From: JADLCX01 sp964630785 | GTDB taxonomy: Bacteria; Planctomycetota; Phycisphaerae; Phycisphaerales; UBA1924 | DNA: 64,000 nt | NCBI GenBank assembly: GCA_964630785.1 | Contig: CAZVZG010000003.1 | Location: 141,783 to 205,782 of the forward strand | Reading direction: 5' to 3' | Shown here: one piece after another, positions 8,708 through 17,783 of the stretch | Position numbering within the stretch: the stretch's first letter is position 1 | How the letters are laid out: each line of letters opens with the position of its first letter | Program-made: the position numbers and the translations under genes | The notes under the pieces: model-generated | The model's input: the letters and a program-made list of their open reading frames with translations, nothing else | Databases searched by the model: none | Told to the model about the DNA's origin: nothing

Positions 8708-9201
8708 GACTTCGTCCTTTCCGAAAGGGGGATCACGACAGCGCCGTGCAGGAACAGCTCCCGCGCGGCCTTGACGATCAGTTGCTGATGCTGCTGGATA
8801 AGCTGCTCGGCGAGCGGGGTGGCCCACTCGCGGCGCTCGGACCATCGGTTCGACCAGTCCTCCGGGCCGTCCATGCGGAGTTCGGCGGCGAGCGAGAGCT
8901 CGGTGGCGGCCCGAAGATCGGTCAGCAGGTGGTCGAACGGCTCGATCTGGCCGACGGCCTCCAACTGGACGAGCTTGTTCCTCAAGTGGAGCGGGAGCGC
9001 CGGCTCCAGTTCGCTCTCAGCGAGAGCCGCCGACAGCGGCCCGATGGCTGACACGATTTCCCTGCTCGCCGGAGTGAGCTCCTGGGATGGCCAGCAGGAG
9101 CAGCCATCCTGGAACACCTTCGCCACCACCTTGTGATTGGTGAGCACATAGGCGGCGACCGCGCGGCCCGCCTCGTGCAGACTGAGTTTCCATCGATTCA
9201 T
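8704..9201 (-). CDS. Hypothetical protein with a degenerate HEAGH-like motif
   Basis: A 165-residue protein beginning MNRWKLSLHEAGRAVAAYVL. The N-terminus looks like the zinc-binding helix of FtsH-type (M41) peptidases, HEAGHAVAAY, but the second His is Arg, so metal-dependent proteolysis is doubtful. The rest is helical with no recognised domain. The start at 9201 overlaps the previous stop (ATGA) and has GAGGAGG upstream. It is part of a chain of overlapping genes from the AlpA-like gene to the coiled-coil gene. Function unknown. Confidence 0.75.
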   Translation of the reverse strand: MNRWKLSLHEAGRAVAAYVLTNHKVVAKVFQDGCSCWPSQELTPASREIVSAIGPLSAALAESELEPALPLHLRNKLVQLEAVGQIEPFDHLLTDLRAATELSLAAELRMDGPEDWSNRWSERREWATPLAEQLIQQHQQLIVKAARELFLHGAVVIPLSERTKS

Positions 9202-9461
9202 GAGATTGCCTCCTCGAGCGCGCGCTCGCACGCCCACTTTGCTGCCCCAGATGTCCCGTACACGCCAACGACCATCCACTTCCCCCTCAGGCACGCCATC
9301 GCGAGGAAGAGCCGACGCTGACGGCCACAGCGGTGAGGCATGACCGGGAAGCCCACGAGCCGCTCGAGTTCGAACACTCGGGCGACGTACTCGCCATCGA
9401 GACGGCAGTCGATGTGCCGCCCCTCGTCGAAGGCCTTCGTCCAGTAGGAAGTCCAGCGCAT
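9198..9461 (-). CDS. Small hypothetical protein (87 aa)
   Basis: An 87-residue protein starting MRWTSYWTKAFDEGRHIDCR, with many aromatic and Arg residues and two Cys (HRCGRQR, LAMACLRGKW). It is flanked by overlaps on both sides: its ATG at 9461 overlaps the stop of the TOPRIM/DUF3987 gene (TGATG), and its stop overlaps the next ATG. That arrangement and the size argue for a real, translationally coupled gene. No family recognised. Confidence 0.7.
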   Translation of the reverse strand: MRWTSYWTKAFDEGRHIDCRLDGEYVARVFELERLVGFPVMPHRCGRQRRLFLAMACLRGKWMVVGVYGTSGAAKWACERALEEAIS

Positions 9462-11578
9462 CACGCGGCACCTCCCGTGGGTGTGGAGGCGGACGTGTCT
9501 ACAGCGTCTACACAAACGGAATCCCCGCTTGCAGCACCGCCAGCAGGGGTTCTGTAGACGGAGTCGCCGGAAGCGCCGGGCAGGACGAACCTCCGGGCCT
9601 TGGGCGCACCGGGTCCGCGCTGCGGCAGGTACACCCACTGTCCGTGGCCCGCATCCACCAGCTGCGACAGCGCGGCCTCGGCGTCCTTCACGGTCTTGAA
9701 CTTCCTGCTCGACTGGACCAGTTCACGCCCGCTGACGCTGCCGCCCCTGCGGCGGACGATGTCGAGCAGTTGCCGGGCCTCGCGTTCGTCATCGCCCTCG
9801 GCGAGGCGCAGGTAAGTCTTCTCGGCCTCGCGGCGGAACCAGTTCGCCAGGAGCACGCCCCGACGCAGGGACTCGCTGTCGATCACGGTGGTGGGCACGC
9901 CTTCGCCACCGGCAACCCTGCCGAGGTGGACGACAAGGGCCAGACGCGCGGCCGCGCACTCGATCTTCGCCATCATCGCGCGAGCCCGCTCGTCCTGGCC
10001 CGCCATGTCCGCGTTCAAGGAGTTGTAGAAGTTGGCCCAGAGCTGACTGGCCTGCTCGTCCAGTGAGAGGGCTCGGGGCGCTGGGGTACCGTGCTGATCC
10101 TCGTCGAGCTCGAGGTCGTACAGACTCTCGACCATCGCGTTGTACCTCCGCTCGACCATCGGCGGGATGCCGCCGGGCTGCCAGCGACGTGTCGGAATCG
10201 GCGGCATCGACAGCAGGAGCCGGGCGACCAACCCCGAGTCGAAGTCGGTGCCCGTGAGCGCCGCGGCGAACACCGATGGCTGGATCATCCCCGCAATGCA
10301 CACGGCGGCCCGTTCGACGAGCAGTGGCGGCGCGGTGCGACGATCAACTCGGAGCGAACTGGCCCGGTGCAGCGGTAGCCAGCGCGAGGCCTCGCCCGCG
10401 GCGCGACCGTTGGCCGCGTACCGGCCGAACGAGCCGAACCACGCGGCCAGTTCGTCGCACGCGAGCAGAAGTCCGCGCGGGCTCGCGGCGAGCATCGCGG
10501 CCAACCCCTCGAGCGTGGTGTCATTGGTGAGGTGCCGCTCGCATGCCGGTGCCTCCGGAGCGGCAGGCGGTGTCGCGGTCAGGTTGCCCTTGCCAGACCC
10601 CCGCTCCCAGCCCCGCATCGCCTTCTCGTGCTGGGCCACCTCGACAGCGTGTTGTTTCAGCGCTTCCCTGTACTCGCGAAGCGCTGCGGCGTCGCGGCGC
10701 TCTGCGGGACGGGTAACGAGTTCGAGTGCGGGAGATTTGCCCGAGCCGGACGGCGCGACGACCGCCACCCACAGAACCGAGGGCTCGTGCCAGGAGGAGT
10801 GCAGCGCAATGGTGCGGGCGTTCCCGACCGCGGCACCCATGGCCGCCAACGCGAGCGGTCCGAGCATCCCCGGATCCACCTGCAGTGAATCCGCGCCGGC
10901 ACGTACGAGATCGGCCGCGGCCTTCGGCAGCGCGTCCGTCGGGAAGGGCACGAACTCCGGCACGGGCGGCCGTTCCGGGGTCGCCGGTGCCGGGGGCATG
11001 TAGGTCTGAGCCTCTTCGATCAGCCGAGCGATGTCCGCATCACCCGCACCGCTGTCGGCGACCCACGACCGCACGTCCTTGTGCCCATCGGGCGGGAAAG
11101 CGAACCGCACCGAGGCGCAGACGCCGACGAGCGCCGCGGCCAGCGATTCGACGCTCTTCCGGCCAGCGGTGTCGTTGTCGCCGATGAGAACGACATGGCG
11201 GTCTCGCAGCAGGACAGCGAGCTCATCCCCACCGCGTCCGGCCATCGGCGCGCCCACCGCCGTGAAGGCGAACGTGTGCAGGCACGCCGTGTCGCTCGCC
11301 CCCTCGGCCACGAGGATCGGATCACGCAGGCTTGTGCCCGCATATGCAGGCAGACCGTCGGCCGGGAAGATCAGACCGCGCTTGCCGCCCTTCGCAGCGG
11401 TGTAGCGCGGCTGACCCTCGGCCGGGGCGTCCCAGCGCGTCAGCGTGCCGATCCGCTCGCCCTGGGCGTTCCGCTCCGGGTACCGCCAGCCGCCCTCGAT
11501 CCGCTCGCCGCCGATAGCGAGCCAGCCGTGCGCGGCCGTGCCGGGGGGCATGTTGTTCGCGTCGAGCCCCTCGCTCAT
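9461..11578 (-). CDS. TOPRIM + DUF3987 ATPase, primase/helicase-like replication protein
   Basis: A 705-residue protein. An N-terminal TOPRIM-type domain (about residues 60-165) shows PILVAEGASD and VVLIGDNDTAGRKSVESLA, as in primases and phage primase-helicases. A DUF3987-type ATPase follows, with Walker A in VVAPSGSGKSPALEL (about residue 270), LLLACDELAAWFGSFGRY as the Walker B-like region, and a C-terminal winged-helix-like segment (RRRGGSVSGRELVQSS). Such proteins are common in integrative elements and are thought to start element replication. The start at 11578 overlaps the upstream AlpA-like gene's stop (ATGA). The C-terminal 30 residues are encoded by a palindromic repeat (9497-9560) also found at 22021-22090. 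Confidence 0.82.
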   Translation of the reverse strand: MSEGLDANNMPPGTAAHGWLAIGGERIEGGWRYPERNAQGERIGTLTRWDAPAEGQPRYTAAKGGKRGLIFPADGLPAYAGTSLRDPILVAEGASDTACLHTFAFTAVGAPMAGRGGDELAVLLRDRHVVLIGDNDTAGRKSVESLAAALVGVCASVRFAFPPDGHKDVRSWVADSGAGDADIARLIEEAQTYMPPAPATPERPPVPEFVPFPTDALPKAAADLVRAGADSLQVDPGMLGPLALAAMGAAVGNARTIALHSSWHEPSVLWVAVVAPSGSGKSPALELVTRPAERRDAAALREYREALKQHAVEVAQHEKAMRGWERGSGKGNLTATPPAAPEAPACERHLTNDTTLEGLAAMLAASPRGLLLACDELAAWFGSFGRYAANGRAAGEASRWLPLHRASSLRVDRRTAPPLLVERAAVCIAGMIQPSVFAAALTGTDFDSGLVARLLLSMPPIPTRRWQPGGIPPMVERRYNAMVESLYDLELDEDQHGTPAPRALSLDEQASQLWANFYNSLNADMAGQDERARAMMAKIECAAARLALVVHLGRVAGGEGVPTTVIDSESLRRGVLLANWFRREAEKTYLRLAEGDDEREARQLLDIVRRRGGSVSGRELVQSSRKFKTVKDAEAALSQLVDAGHGQWVYLPQRGPGAPKARRFVLPGASGDSVYRTPAGGAASGDSVCVDAVDTSASTPTGGAA
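9497..9560. repeat. Palindromic repeat copy 1 (inside the replication gene)
   Basis: Two GTCTAC direct repeats (9497-9502, 9506-9511), GAATCCCCGC (9519-9528), then GCAGGGGTTCTGTAGAC in inverted orientation (9543-9559). The same arrangement of elements occurs at 22021-22090. Here it lies within the extreme 3' end of the TOPRIM/DUF3987 coding sequence. Confidence 0.7.
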
Positions 11579-11826
11579 CGACGGCCCCCCCGGCCTCCCG
11601 ATGTCGCCCGTGACACCGCAACGCCGCCTGCGGCCTTGCGGTCCAGGTGCTCGCGGAGATCGGCAAGCCTCCAACGCAGAATCCGAGGCCCCAACCGGAT
11701 CGGTCCGGGGATCTGACCGTTCTGACTCATTCGCCAGACGCTGCGAACACAGACGCCCAAGAGTTCCGCCACCTCGTGGACGTTGATCACCGCGACGTCC
11801 GTCTTACGAACCTGAAGTTCATCCAT
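11575..11826 (-). CDS. AlpA/excisionase-type helix-turn-helix protein
   Basis: An 83-residue protein with an MerR/AlpA-like winged helix: INVHEVAELLGVCVRSVWRMSQNGQIPGPIRLGPRILRWRLADLREHL. This is the typical layout of element-encoded excisionases and transcription regulators (HTH, then G-x-I-P-x-P-x-R-L). It is first in the overlapping operon that leads to the TOPRIM/DUF3987 gene, and probably regulates or promotes excision. The ATG at 11826 starts MDELQVRKTDV; an in-frame extension upstream is possible but unlike the family. Confidence 0.85.
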   Translation of the reverse strand: MDELQVRKTDVAVINVHEVAELLGVCVRSVWRMSQNGQIPGPIRLGPRILRWRLADLREHLDRKAAGGVAVSRATSGGRGGRR

Positions 11827-12776
11827 GAATGCACCCAGAGTGCCGCCGCGAGCGGGGTCAACCGGCTTGCAGGCGCAGGACAACGGGAACCCCGGCGCAC
11901 CATGCGGCGGGGCGGGCTGGTGTTGGATCGCGGCAGGTTGGCTGGATTGGGCTGAGTGGCTGGTTCGGTTGTGCGCGTAGGCGGGTGAGGCTCTACATCA
12001 CCCATCTACGCGAAAGCCACGCGGCGTGGCGAAGACTCGGGAGGATTCTCCGGGGCGTTGAGGGCCTCGGTGCTCCCTATATCTGCGCGACCCTCGAAAA
12101 GTGTCGCGCGAATTCGTGTTCCTGTCGTCATGCGTCATGGCCAGCGTCCCCCAGCACCTCTCTGACGTTCTCGGCGATCTGTCGCGCGGAAGCGGCCAGC
12201 TCGTGCCGAAGACGCGTTCCGCCATAGAGCATCTAACCCGTTCGCGGGCGGTTTCCCGAAGACGTCGGTCATTTTCGTGCAGATTCCTGTCATGGCCCGT
12301 CCGCGAGCGTCCTCCTATCTCCCTTTATGCTTTTGCGGCCCGGGCTGTGACGCAAACCCCACGGTGTACGCTCCCGGCTACATACGCCGTGCTGCGATTC
12401 CCTGTCCGCCGGGCATGCGCCGAATCCCGACGGGGTGACCGGGTCAGTGCAAGTCAACCGCCGCCCCTCCGGTAGTTCCCTATGCGGCCGCGCGGACATC
12501 TGCCCGGAGATTCTGGCGCAGTGCCTCCGCTGATTGAGCACACATCATCTGGCATCTCGCTGGTCACCCGCTGAACTCACGAGCGGGCGACAGCGCCAAC
12601 AGGGGATTGCCATTCACCCGCGAGGCTCGGTCTGAGGGGTCGGATGCTGACGTTGGACGAGGTTGTTGGCCAAGGCGGCCCAAACAGACACCATCCGCAT
12701 CGCCCAGCAAAGTCCTTCTCTGTCATTTAGAGACTCTATTTGACATCTAAATCGACTCGTGTACGCTATTGGAACG
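11827..12776. other. 950-bp intergenic region between replication operon and defence cassette
   Basis: No convincing gene on either strand. It must contain the minus-strand promoter for the AlpA-led operon and the plus-strand promoter of the cassette. A 34-codon minus-strand ORF at 12128-12232 has a plausible amphipathic helix (LRHELAASARQIAENVREVL) but no clear ribosome binding site, so it is not called. The last 60 bases are conspicuously AT-rich and hold the dyad and promoter annotated separately. Confidence 0.6.
12721..12767 (+). promoter_or_regulatory. Candidate promoter with overlapping operator dyad
   Basis: TTGACA at 12740-12745 and TACGCT at 12762-12767 are separated by 16 bases. 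Inverted repeat ATTTAGA (12725-12731) / TCTAAAT (12746-12752) and the TGTCA/TGACA pair inside it flank the -35 box. The ATG follows at 12777, so the transcript would be almost leaderless. The neighbouring ribbon-helix-helix-like protein is a natural candidate repressor. Confidence 0.45.
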
Positions 12777-13763
12777 ATGGCGCACCAGGTCACCATCATC
12801 CGGCTCGACGAGTTATTGGCCCGTGAGATGCGGGCCAAGGTCGCCGCGCCCAACTCCGGGTACCGCTCGGTGGACGAGTTTGTCGAGGTAGCGATCCGAA
12901 ACCAACTGGTGCTCCAGAGTGAACCCCATGCTCGGGAGTCAGCAATATCCGAACCCGTCGAGCGCCCCACCAGCAACCAACCGCTTCTGGCGCGACCGGG
13001 CGCAAAGCACCTACCGGCGTTCGCCACACCCAACCCGAGCGAAGCCACGATCTCGGCGCTCACGAATCGGCTCAGCCCCTTGAAGATCGCTCTCCGCGTT
13101 GCGTGCAACCTCGCCTCCGAGTCGGAGTGGCCGACGATTCGATCATTTCACCAGGCGGCTGCGCATTGCGCCCGGCTAGTTGGTGTGCGTCTTCGTGCCG
13201 AGGAAGAACGCAGTGGTACTCGAGGTGCTGAGCGACGCAGCACCGCATACCCGTGCGGAGAGGATGAGCGGAAAGCGCTCGATCGGTTCATAGCGCACTT
13301 CACGACTGCCAAGCGGTCCGGATCAGCGCCTGGCCCGCTCGAAATCCTGGGGCTCGTCGCCCTGGAAGATGGACGGCTCCACCTCTCCGCTGATGGATGG
13401 GCGCTTGGCATCGAATCGAGCCCACTGCTCGGGGAGTGTGAGGGTTCGACGCTCAGCGATTCAGAGCGCAGTGTTTTCCTGCGGCGGATAGCTTCTTCGC
13501 CCGGGGAGGCGAACGCGGTCCGTGAGGTACTTCGCATCATCAAGCGGGCGGCCGGCAACCAGCAGAGGGTCGATGAACTTGTTTCGCTGGCTCACACAGA
13601 CTGGACGCCAACACTGGCAGTCTCCCACCGCGCTGCGATCGTGGGGCGCACTCGCGAACTTGGACTCGTGGACCTGAAGGGTCGCGGAGTTGAAGCCAAA
13701 CTGCTACTGACAGACGTCGGGGAGTCTTGGTTGAAGGAACGGTCGGCAAAGGAGCCCGCATGA
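12777..13763 (+). CDS. RHH/winged-helix-like protein of the defence cassette
   Basis: A 328-residue protein with no family I can name. Residues 1-45 (VTIIRLDELLAREM, YRSVDEFVEVAIRNQL) look like a ribbon-helix-helix DNA-binding segment. The C-terminus (ETRELGLVDLKGRG-like stretch, then LLLTDVGESWL) has the look of a winged-helix domain. The middle is Arg/Glu-rich and helical. Its stop overlaps the ATG of the MORC-like ATPase (ATGA), so the two are translationally coupled. A regulator or specificity subunit of the cassette is likely; this is inference from position and DNA-binding look. An upstream GTG at 12759 is less likely because it lies between the promoter boxes. Confidence 0.75.
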   Translation: MAHQVTIIRLDELLAREMRAKVAAPNSGYRSVDEFVEVAIRNQLVLQSEPHARESAISEPVERPTSNQPLLARPGAKHLPAFATPNPSEATISALTNRLSPLKIALRVACNLASESEWPTIRSFHQAAAHCARLVGVRLRAEEERSGTRGAERRSTAYPCGEDERKALDRFIAHFTTAKRSGSAPGPLEILGLVALEDGRLHLSADGWALGIESSPLLGECEGSTLSDSERSVFLRRIASSPGEANAVREVLRIIKRAAGNQQRVDELVSLAHTDWTPTLAVSHRAAIVGRTRELGLVDLKGRGVEAKLLLTDVGESWLKERSAKEPA

Positions 13764-16042
13764 AGATCAATCGCCAACTTTCGGAGAAGCTCTTCACGAT
13801 CATGACGGGCGACGAACTGGACCGTTGGATTCGAGAGGTCGAGAAGGACATCGGCGGTGTCATCTGGAATCCACTCGGCGGACGGGACAACAACTCGCAC
13901 ACGGTCGAGGTCGCGACGGATCCCGCGCTTGCGCTCGTCGAGCGCCCCACCAACTGCATCGACGCGATGCTCGATCTCAAGGCCGAGACGCTCGGTGAAA
14001 CCGCCGACACACCCCACGCGGCGGCCGCGAAGTGGTTCAATGTTCCCGCAGATGGTTTGTCCGGCCTGAGCGAGGAGGCTCGCCGTCAGTTGGCTGACAA
14101 CATCCAGGTCTCGATGATGGAGTCCGGCGATCCCGATCGACCGACCATCGCAATCGAGGACAAGGGCATCGGGCAGCATCCGGATGACTTCCTGAAGACG
14201 CTCCTTTCAATCGACGGCTCCACGAAGCTGAGCAAGCGTCACCTGATGGGGGTCTACAACGCTGGTGGCAGCGCGTCCTACAAGTTTGCAACGCGAGCAG
14301 TGATTGTTTCACGTCGTGCGCCGAACCTGCTGAATGGTCGTGCCGACGAGATTGGCGTGTCGATCGTCAAGTATGAGGAACCGCCCAACCGGAAGATCGG
14401 GCGCTATGTGTATCTGGCAGCTCGCGACGGCAGCATTCCTCGGCTGGATCTGGCCGAGATCCCCGAACTCGGTCACGGCACCCACGTGAAGCTTCTCGAC
14501 TATCAGTTGAAGGGCTACGCCGGTCGTGCCGACCTACCCACGGGGAGCCTGTGGCAGTTGTTCCACAGCGCGCTTCCCGAGCCCGCGCTGCCCATCCGCA
14601 TCATCGAGCGCCGCGTTCCCAGGTTCAAGAAGACCGAGAAGCGAGTCGTCAACGGGCTGCTGCATCTGCTCCGGAGCGATGCGGTGTCCGAATACTCCGA
14701 TTCCCGCGATATCGACCTCGGGGCCGACATCGGGTCGGTGAAGCTGCACTACTTTGTGGTGAAGGAATCTGCCGGAACCGACTACTACGTTCGCGCGGAG
14801 CAAGGGCTGACGATCGCGCTCAACGGGCAGCGGCAGATCGTAAAGGAGCGGCGATGGCTCAAGACGGAATTGGAACTGTTCTTTCTGTTCAAGCGGCTGA
14901 TCGTCGTCGTGGATGGCACGGGGCTCACGGCGTCCGCTCGCAGGCAGGTGTTCACGTCAACGCGCGAAGCAGGGGTGAACTCGCCGACGACACAGACGAT
15001 CCTCGATCGCGTCGTCACCGAACTCAATCAGGATGACGAACTCTACGAACTTGAGGAGTTGGCGAAGCAGAAGACCAAAGAGGATGCGACAAAGTCCACG
15101 ACCGAAAAGGTGAAGCGACAGCTGTCGTCACAGATCGGCGCATATCTTCAGGGCAAATCCGTCGGCACGAAGGGCGGAGGTGAGCAGCCGAAGAAGAAGA
15201 AGGCGAAGGGGCGGCGGCGCGGCAAGAAGAAGGGCGTGAAGCGCAATGTCGATGACTCGATGCTGCCCGAAGTGCCGACCGAGTTGGTCATCGATTCGAA
15301 TCCACTCAAGCTCGAGCAGGGCGGGACGAGCCCCCTGCGCCTCTCTATCAATGCCAAGAATGGATTCCTTCCCAAGCACGCGGAGTCGCTCAAGATCGTT
15401 TTCGGCGGCGAATTGAACGGGCGTGCCTCAATCACCTCGACTGGGCGGCTGCTCGGAGGCAAGGTGCGTCTCACGGTCGCGGCGGTCGCCGATGCGCCAC
15501 TCGGTTCCTTCCCAGTCAAGGTGGCGCTTGTCGTTCCCGAGCTCGGAGTGCTACTGACCGCTGATGGGGCAATTGAGGTGGCCAAGCCCGAGGAGCCGCC
15601 GAAAGACAAGGACACGGTCGGTGGCGACTTCAACATTGAGATCAACTGGCTTGGTCGCGAGAAGTGGGATGAAATGGGCTGGGACGCCGAAACTGTTGGC
15701 GAGTGCCAGATCCATCGTGAAGATCCCAACGACAAGAACGCGATTACGAGCGTCGTCTGGTTCCTGAACAAGGCGTTCACCCCGTACGAGAAGGTCGTCG
15801 AGGCGAAGGACCTGACAGAGAAGACGATGAAGTCGTTCCAGGAGAACTACGAGTATCCCGTGTGCTTCGGCCTGTTTAAGCAGGCGCTGGCCGAGGCAGA
15901 CCGCGAGCGGAGCCCAGATGAGGATGGGAAGCCAGTCGAGATTCCCGATGACTATGTGAAGGGCGAACAGGCACGTCTCGCGCGGGCCGTGCTGATGGCG
16001 ATGGAGCCCGACATGCAGATCGTGGGCGCGTCGGAGACTTGA
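13760..16042 (+). CDS. MORC/MutL-like GHKL ATPase
   Basis: A 760-residue GHKL (HSP90/MutL/histidine-kinase fold) ATPase. ATP-binding motifs: ERPTNCIDAML at residues 61-71 (ExxxNxxDA), IAIEDKGIG (D-x-G-x-G) near 135, and the lid region SKRHLMGVYNAGGSASYKFA. The S5 transducer-like domain follows (VVVDGTGLTASARRQVFTST), then a coiled-coil segment and a strongly basic stretch (PKKKKAKGRRRGKKKG, about residue 475) and two beta-rich Ig-like segments. Prokaryotic MORC-type ATPases are known from restriction-modification-like neighbourhoods, where an ATP-driven clamp acts on DNA. The stop abuts the stop of the methyltransferase gene with no bases between. ATPase call is firm; defence role is inferred from context. 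Confidence 0.85.
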   Translation: MKINRQLSEKLFTIMTGDELDRWIREVEKDIGGVIWNPLGGRDNNSHTVEVATDPALALVERPTNCIDAMLDLKAETLGETADTPHAAAAKWFNVPADGLSGLSEEARRQLADNIQVSMMESGDPDRPTIAIEDKGIGQHPDDFLKTLLSIDGSTKLSKRHLMGVYNAGGSASYKFATRAVIVSRRAPNLLNGRADEIGVSIVKYEEPPNRKIGRYVYLAARDGSIPRLDLAEIPELGHGTHVKLLDYQLKGYAGRADLPTGSLWQLFHSALPEPALPIRIIERRVPRFKKTEKRVVNGLLHLLRSDAVSEYSDSRDIDLGADIGSVKLHYFVVKESAGTDYYVRAEQGLTIALNGQRQIVKERRWLKTELELFFLFKRLIVVVDGTGLTASARRQVFTSTREAGVNSPTTQTILDRVVTELNQDDELYELEELAKQKTKEDATKSTTEKVKRQLSSQIGAYLQGKSVGTKGGGEQPKKKKAKGRRRGKKKGVKRNVDDSMLPEVPTELVIDSNPLKLEQGGTSPLRLSINAKNGFLPKHAESLKIVFGGELNGRASITSTGRLLGGKVRLTVAAVADAPLGSFPVKVALVVPELGVLLTADGAIEVAKPEEPPKDKDTVGGDFNIEINWLGREKWDEMGWDAETVGECQIHREDPNDKNAITSVVWFLNKAFTPYEKVVEAKDLTEKTMKSFQENYEYPVCFGLFKQALAEADRERSPDEDGKPVEIPDDYVKGEQARLARAVLMAMEPDMQIVGASET

Positions 16043-17392
16043 TCATGCAACCACAAGAGTGCCGCGTCGCGTGGCGGCCCGTTCCGGCCGCATTGGGGCG
16101 GCGTCGTGCCTGGTCAGCAGTGGTCTGAGCAACGATCTGCCCACCAACTCGACCAGGCGAGCATTCACCGCGTTCCCGAGCGCTTTGTACGCGCGAGTGG
16201 ATGCGCTGGGCAGATGGGCCATGTCCAGATCTTGGAGTCGGGCACATTCTCGAACCGTCATGTATCGCCGCTGCCAAGGGATGATCGGAACCTGCGTCGT
16301 CGTCATCGCCACGAGCGCCGGCGCCGTGGTCGGGCGCTTGACGCGAACGCCTGATGCCCGGAATTGCACCACGGTCTTCCAGACGGATCGCTCGAAGCCC
16401 TTGCAGTTCCACTCAAACTTCTGCAGGCTTGCCGGGAAAGGGGCGAGCTTCTTCATCCAGGGACGGATCCACTTCTTGTTCCGCTGGTACAACTCACGGT
16501 TCTGGCGGATGAACTGCTGTTTCCAGTCAGGAAATGCGCCCTCGCGGGCGTAGGTCGGAACATGGTCCATCCGGGCCTCGGGTTCGAACTCGCGAAGTGG
16601 AACGCCATGTGTGCCGCGATACTGACAGAGTTGCCGCGGCGTGAGAATTGCGGGAACGCTGTCTTCGAACGGATAGTCCGCACCGAACTCCATCGACCAG
16701 ATGGGAAATGACGGCAACTCCTCGTCCTTGGGGTACAGGTCAAGGAACTCCTGCCACACATTCAGGCAGTCAATGTACTGCTGGGGCAGGGGACGCGCGC
16801 CATCGGGCTTTTCGTCCAGCACGCTGTCGATACTCAGCTCATCGTCGGTTGGGGTGGGCCACTCGAAGTGAGCCAACCCGGTGCGGGAACCGACAATAAA
16901 CAGCCGCTCTCGGATCTGCGGGATGCCGAAGCGGTGGGGAGACAGAAGCCGCTGATCTACGGTGTACCCAAGACCCTCGAGAGCCGATCGCATGTGCTGG
17001 TACGTTTCGCCGCGATTGTGGCGTGCGAGGTTCGGGACGTTCTCCAGCATGAGGTACGCGGGGCGTCGGTGAGCGATGATCCGGAGAAGATGCTTGCCGA
17101 ACAGATCGCCAGCGAGTTCGCATTCGGTGCCGAGCTGCTCACCCGCCTTTGAGAATGGCTGGCACGGAAACCCAGCAGCGACAACGTCATGCTCAGGCAC
17201 CGCAGGCGCGCGGACGGTGCGAATGTCGGCGGCCGGGGTGACGCTGAAGTTCTGCGCGTAAAGCGACTGGAGGCCAGGATCGATTTCGCAGGCGAACACG
17301 CACTCCCCGCCGATCCGGGCCAGGCCGACGTGAAACCCGCCGAGTCCGGCGAAGAGGTCGATGAATCGGAATGGTGCCTTCGGGGCGTTCAT
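16043..17392 (-). CDS. DNA (cytosine-5)-methyltransferase (Dcm type)
   Basis: A 449-residue C5 methyltransferase using S-adenosylmethionine. Motifs in order: FIDLFAGLGGFHVGL (I), VVAAGFPCQPFSKAGEQLG with the catalytic Cys (IV), YLMLENVPNLARHN (VI), IPQIRERLFIVGSR (VIII), and RECARLQDL with YKALGNAVN (IX-X). The segment at about residues 210-360 is the target-recognition region and is unusually aromatic and basic. It would protect host DNA if the cassette is restriction-like. It converges on the MORC-like ATPase without a gap and is divergent from the ParB-domain gene. It is complete and probably active; target site unknown. Confidence 0.94.
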   Translation of the reverse strand: MNAPKAPFRFIDLFAGLGGFHVGLARIGGECVFACEIDPGLQSLYAQNFSVTPAADIRTVRAPAVPEHDVVAAGFPCQPFSKAGEQLGTECELAGDLFGKHLLRIIAHRRPAYLMLENVPNLARHNRGETYQHMRSALEGLGYTVDQRLLSPHRFGIPQIRERLFIVGSRTGLAHFEWPTPTDDELSIDSVLDEKPDGARPLPQQYIDCLNVWQEFLDLYPKDEELPSFPIWSMEFGADYPFEDSVPAILTPRQLCQYRGTHGVPLREFEPEARMDHVPTYAREGAFPDWKQQFIRQNRELYQRNKKWIRPWMKKLAPFPASLQKFEWNCKGFERSVWKTVVQFRASGVRVKRPTTAPALVAMTTTQVPIIPWQRRYMTVRECARLQDLDMAHLPSASTRAYKALGNAVNARLVELVGRSLLRPLLTRHDAAPMRPERAATRRGTLVVA

Positions 17393-17783
17393 TGTTCGGG
17401 CAATACTAGGGTGTCACGGGCCAACGTCAACAGTGTACGACTGGTAGGGGTGTCGGACCTGCCCGGGCCCACGATTTGGGATGCGTGCTCACTCAAGGTA
17501 ACGCTTTGGTCATCAACATGCGCGACGGCACCACGGCCCTCCGACGTCGCCGAGGGAGCGCGCAGTTCGTGAAACGAAAGCGTCGACCCGTTCGTGTCGG
17601 TGCCGAAGGCCGGAGCAGGTAGAACAGGGCACAACTCGTGCGACGTCAGTCTGCTGCGTAGCACCCTCGCCCCGCTCGCGTCGCGGCATGTGCTGATTGG
17701 CCCACCGCGACACTCACCGGCTCTGTGCCTGAACAACCAGGCCATGGCCTCGGCAAAGCGCAGCCGTGTACACTCACGCTCCC
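17393..17783. promoter_or_regulatory. 391-bp divergent regulatory region
   Basis: Between the divergently transcribed methyltransferase and ParB-domain genes. It must hold both promoters. I see no strong -35/-10 pair, no ribosome binding site of note before either start, and no gene. Confidence 0.4.
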
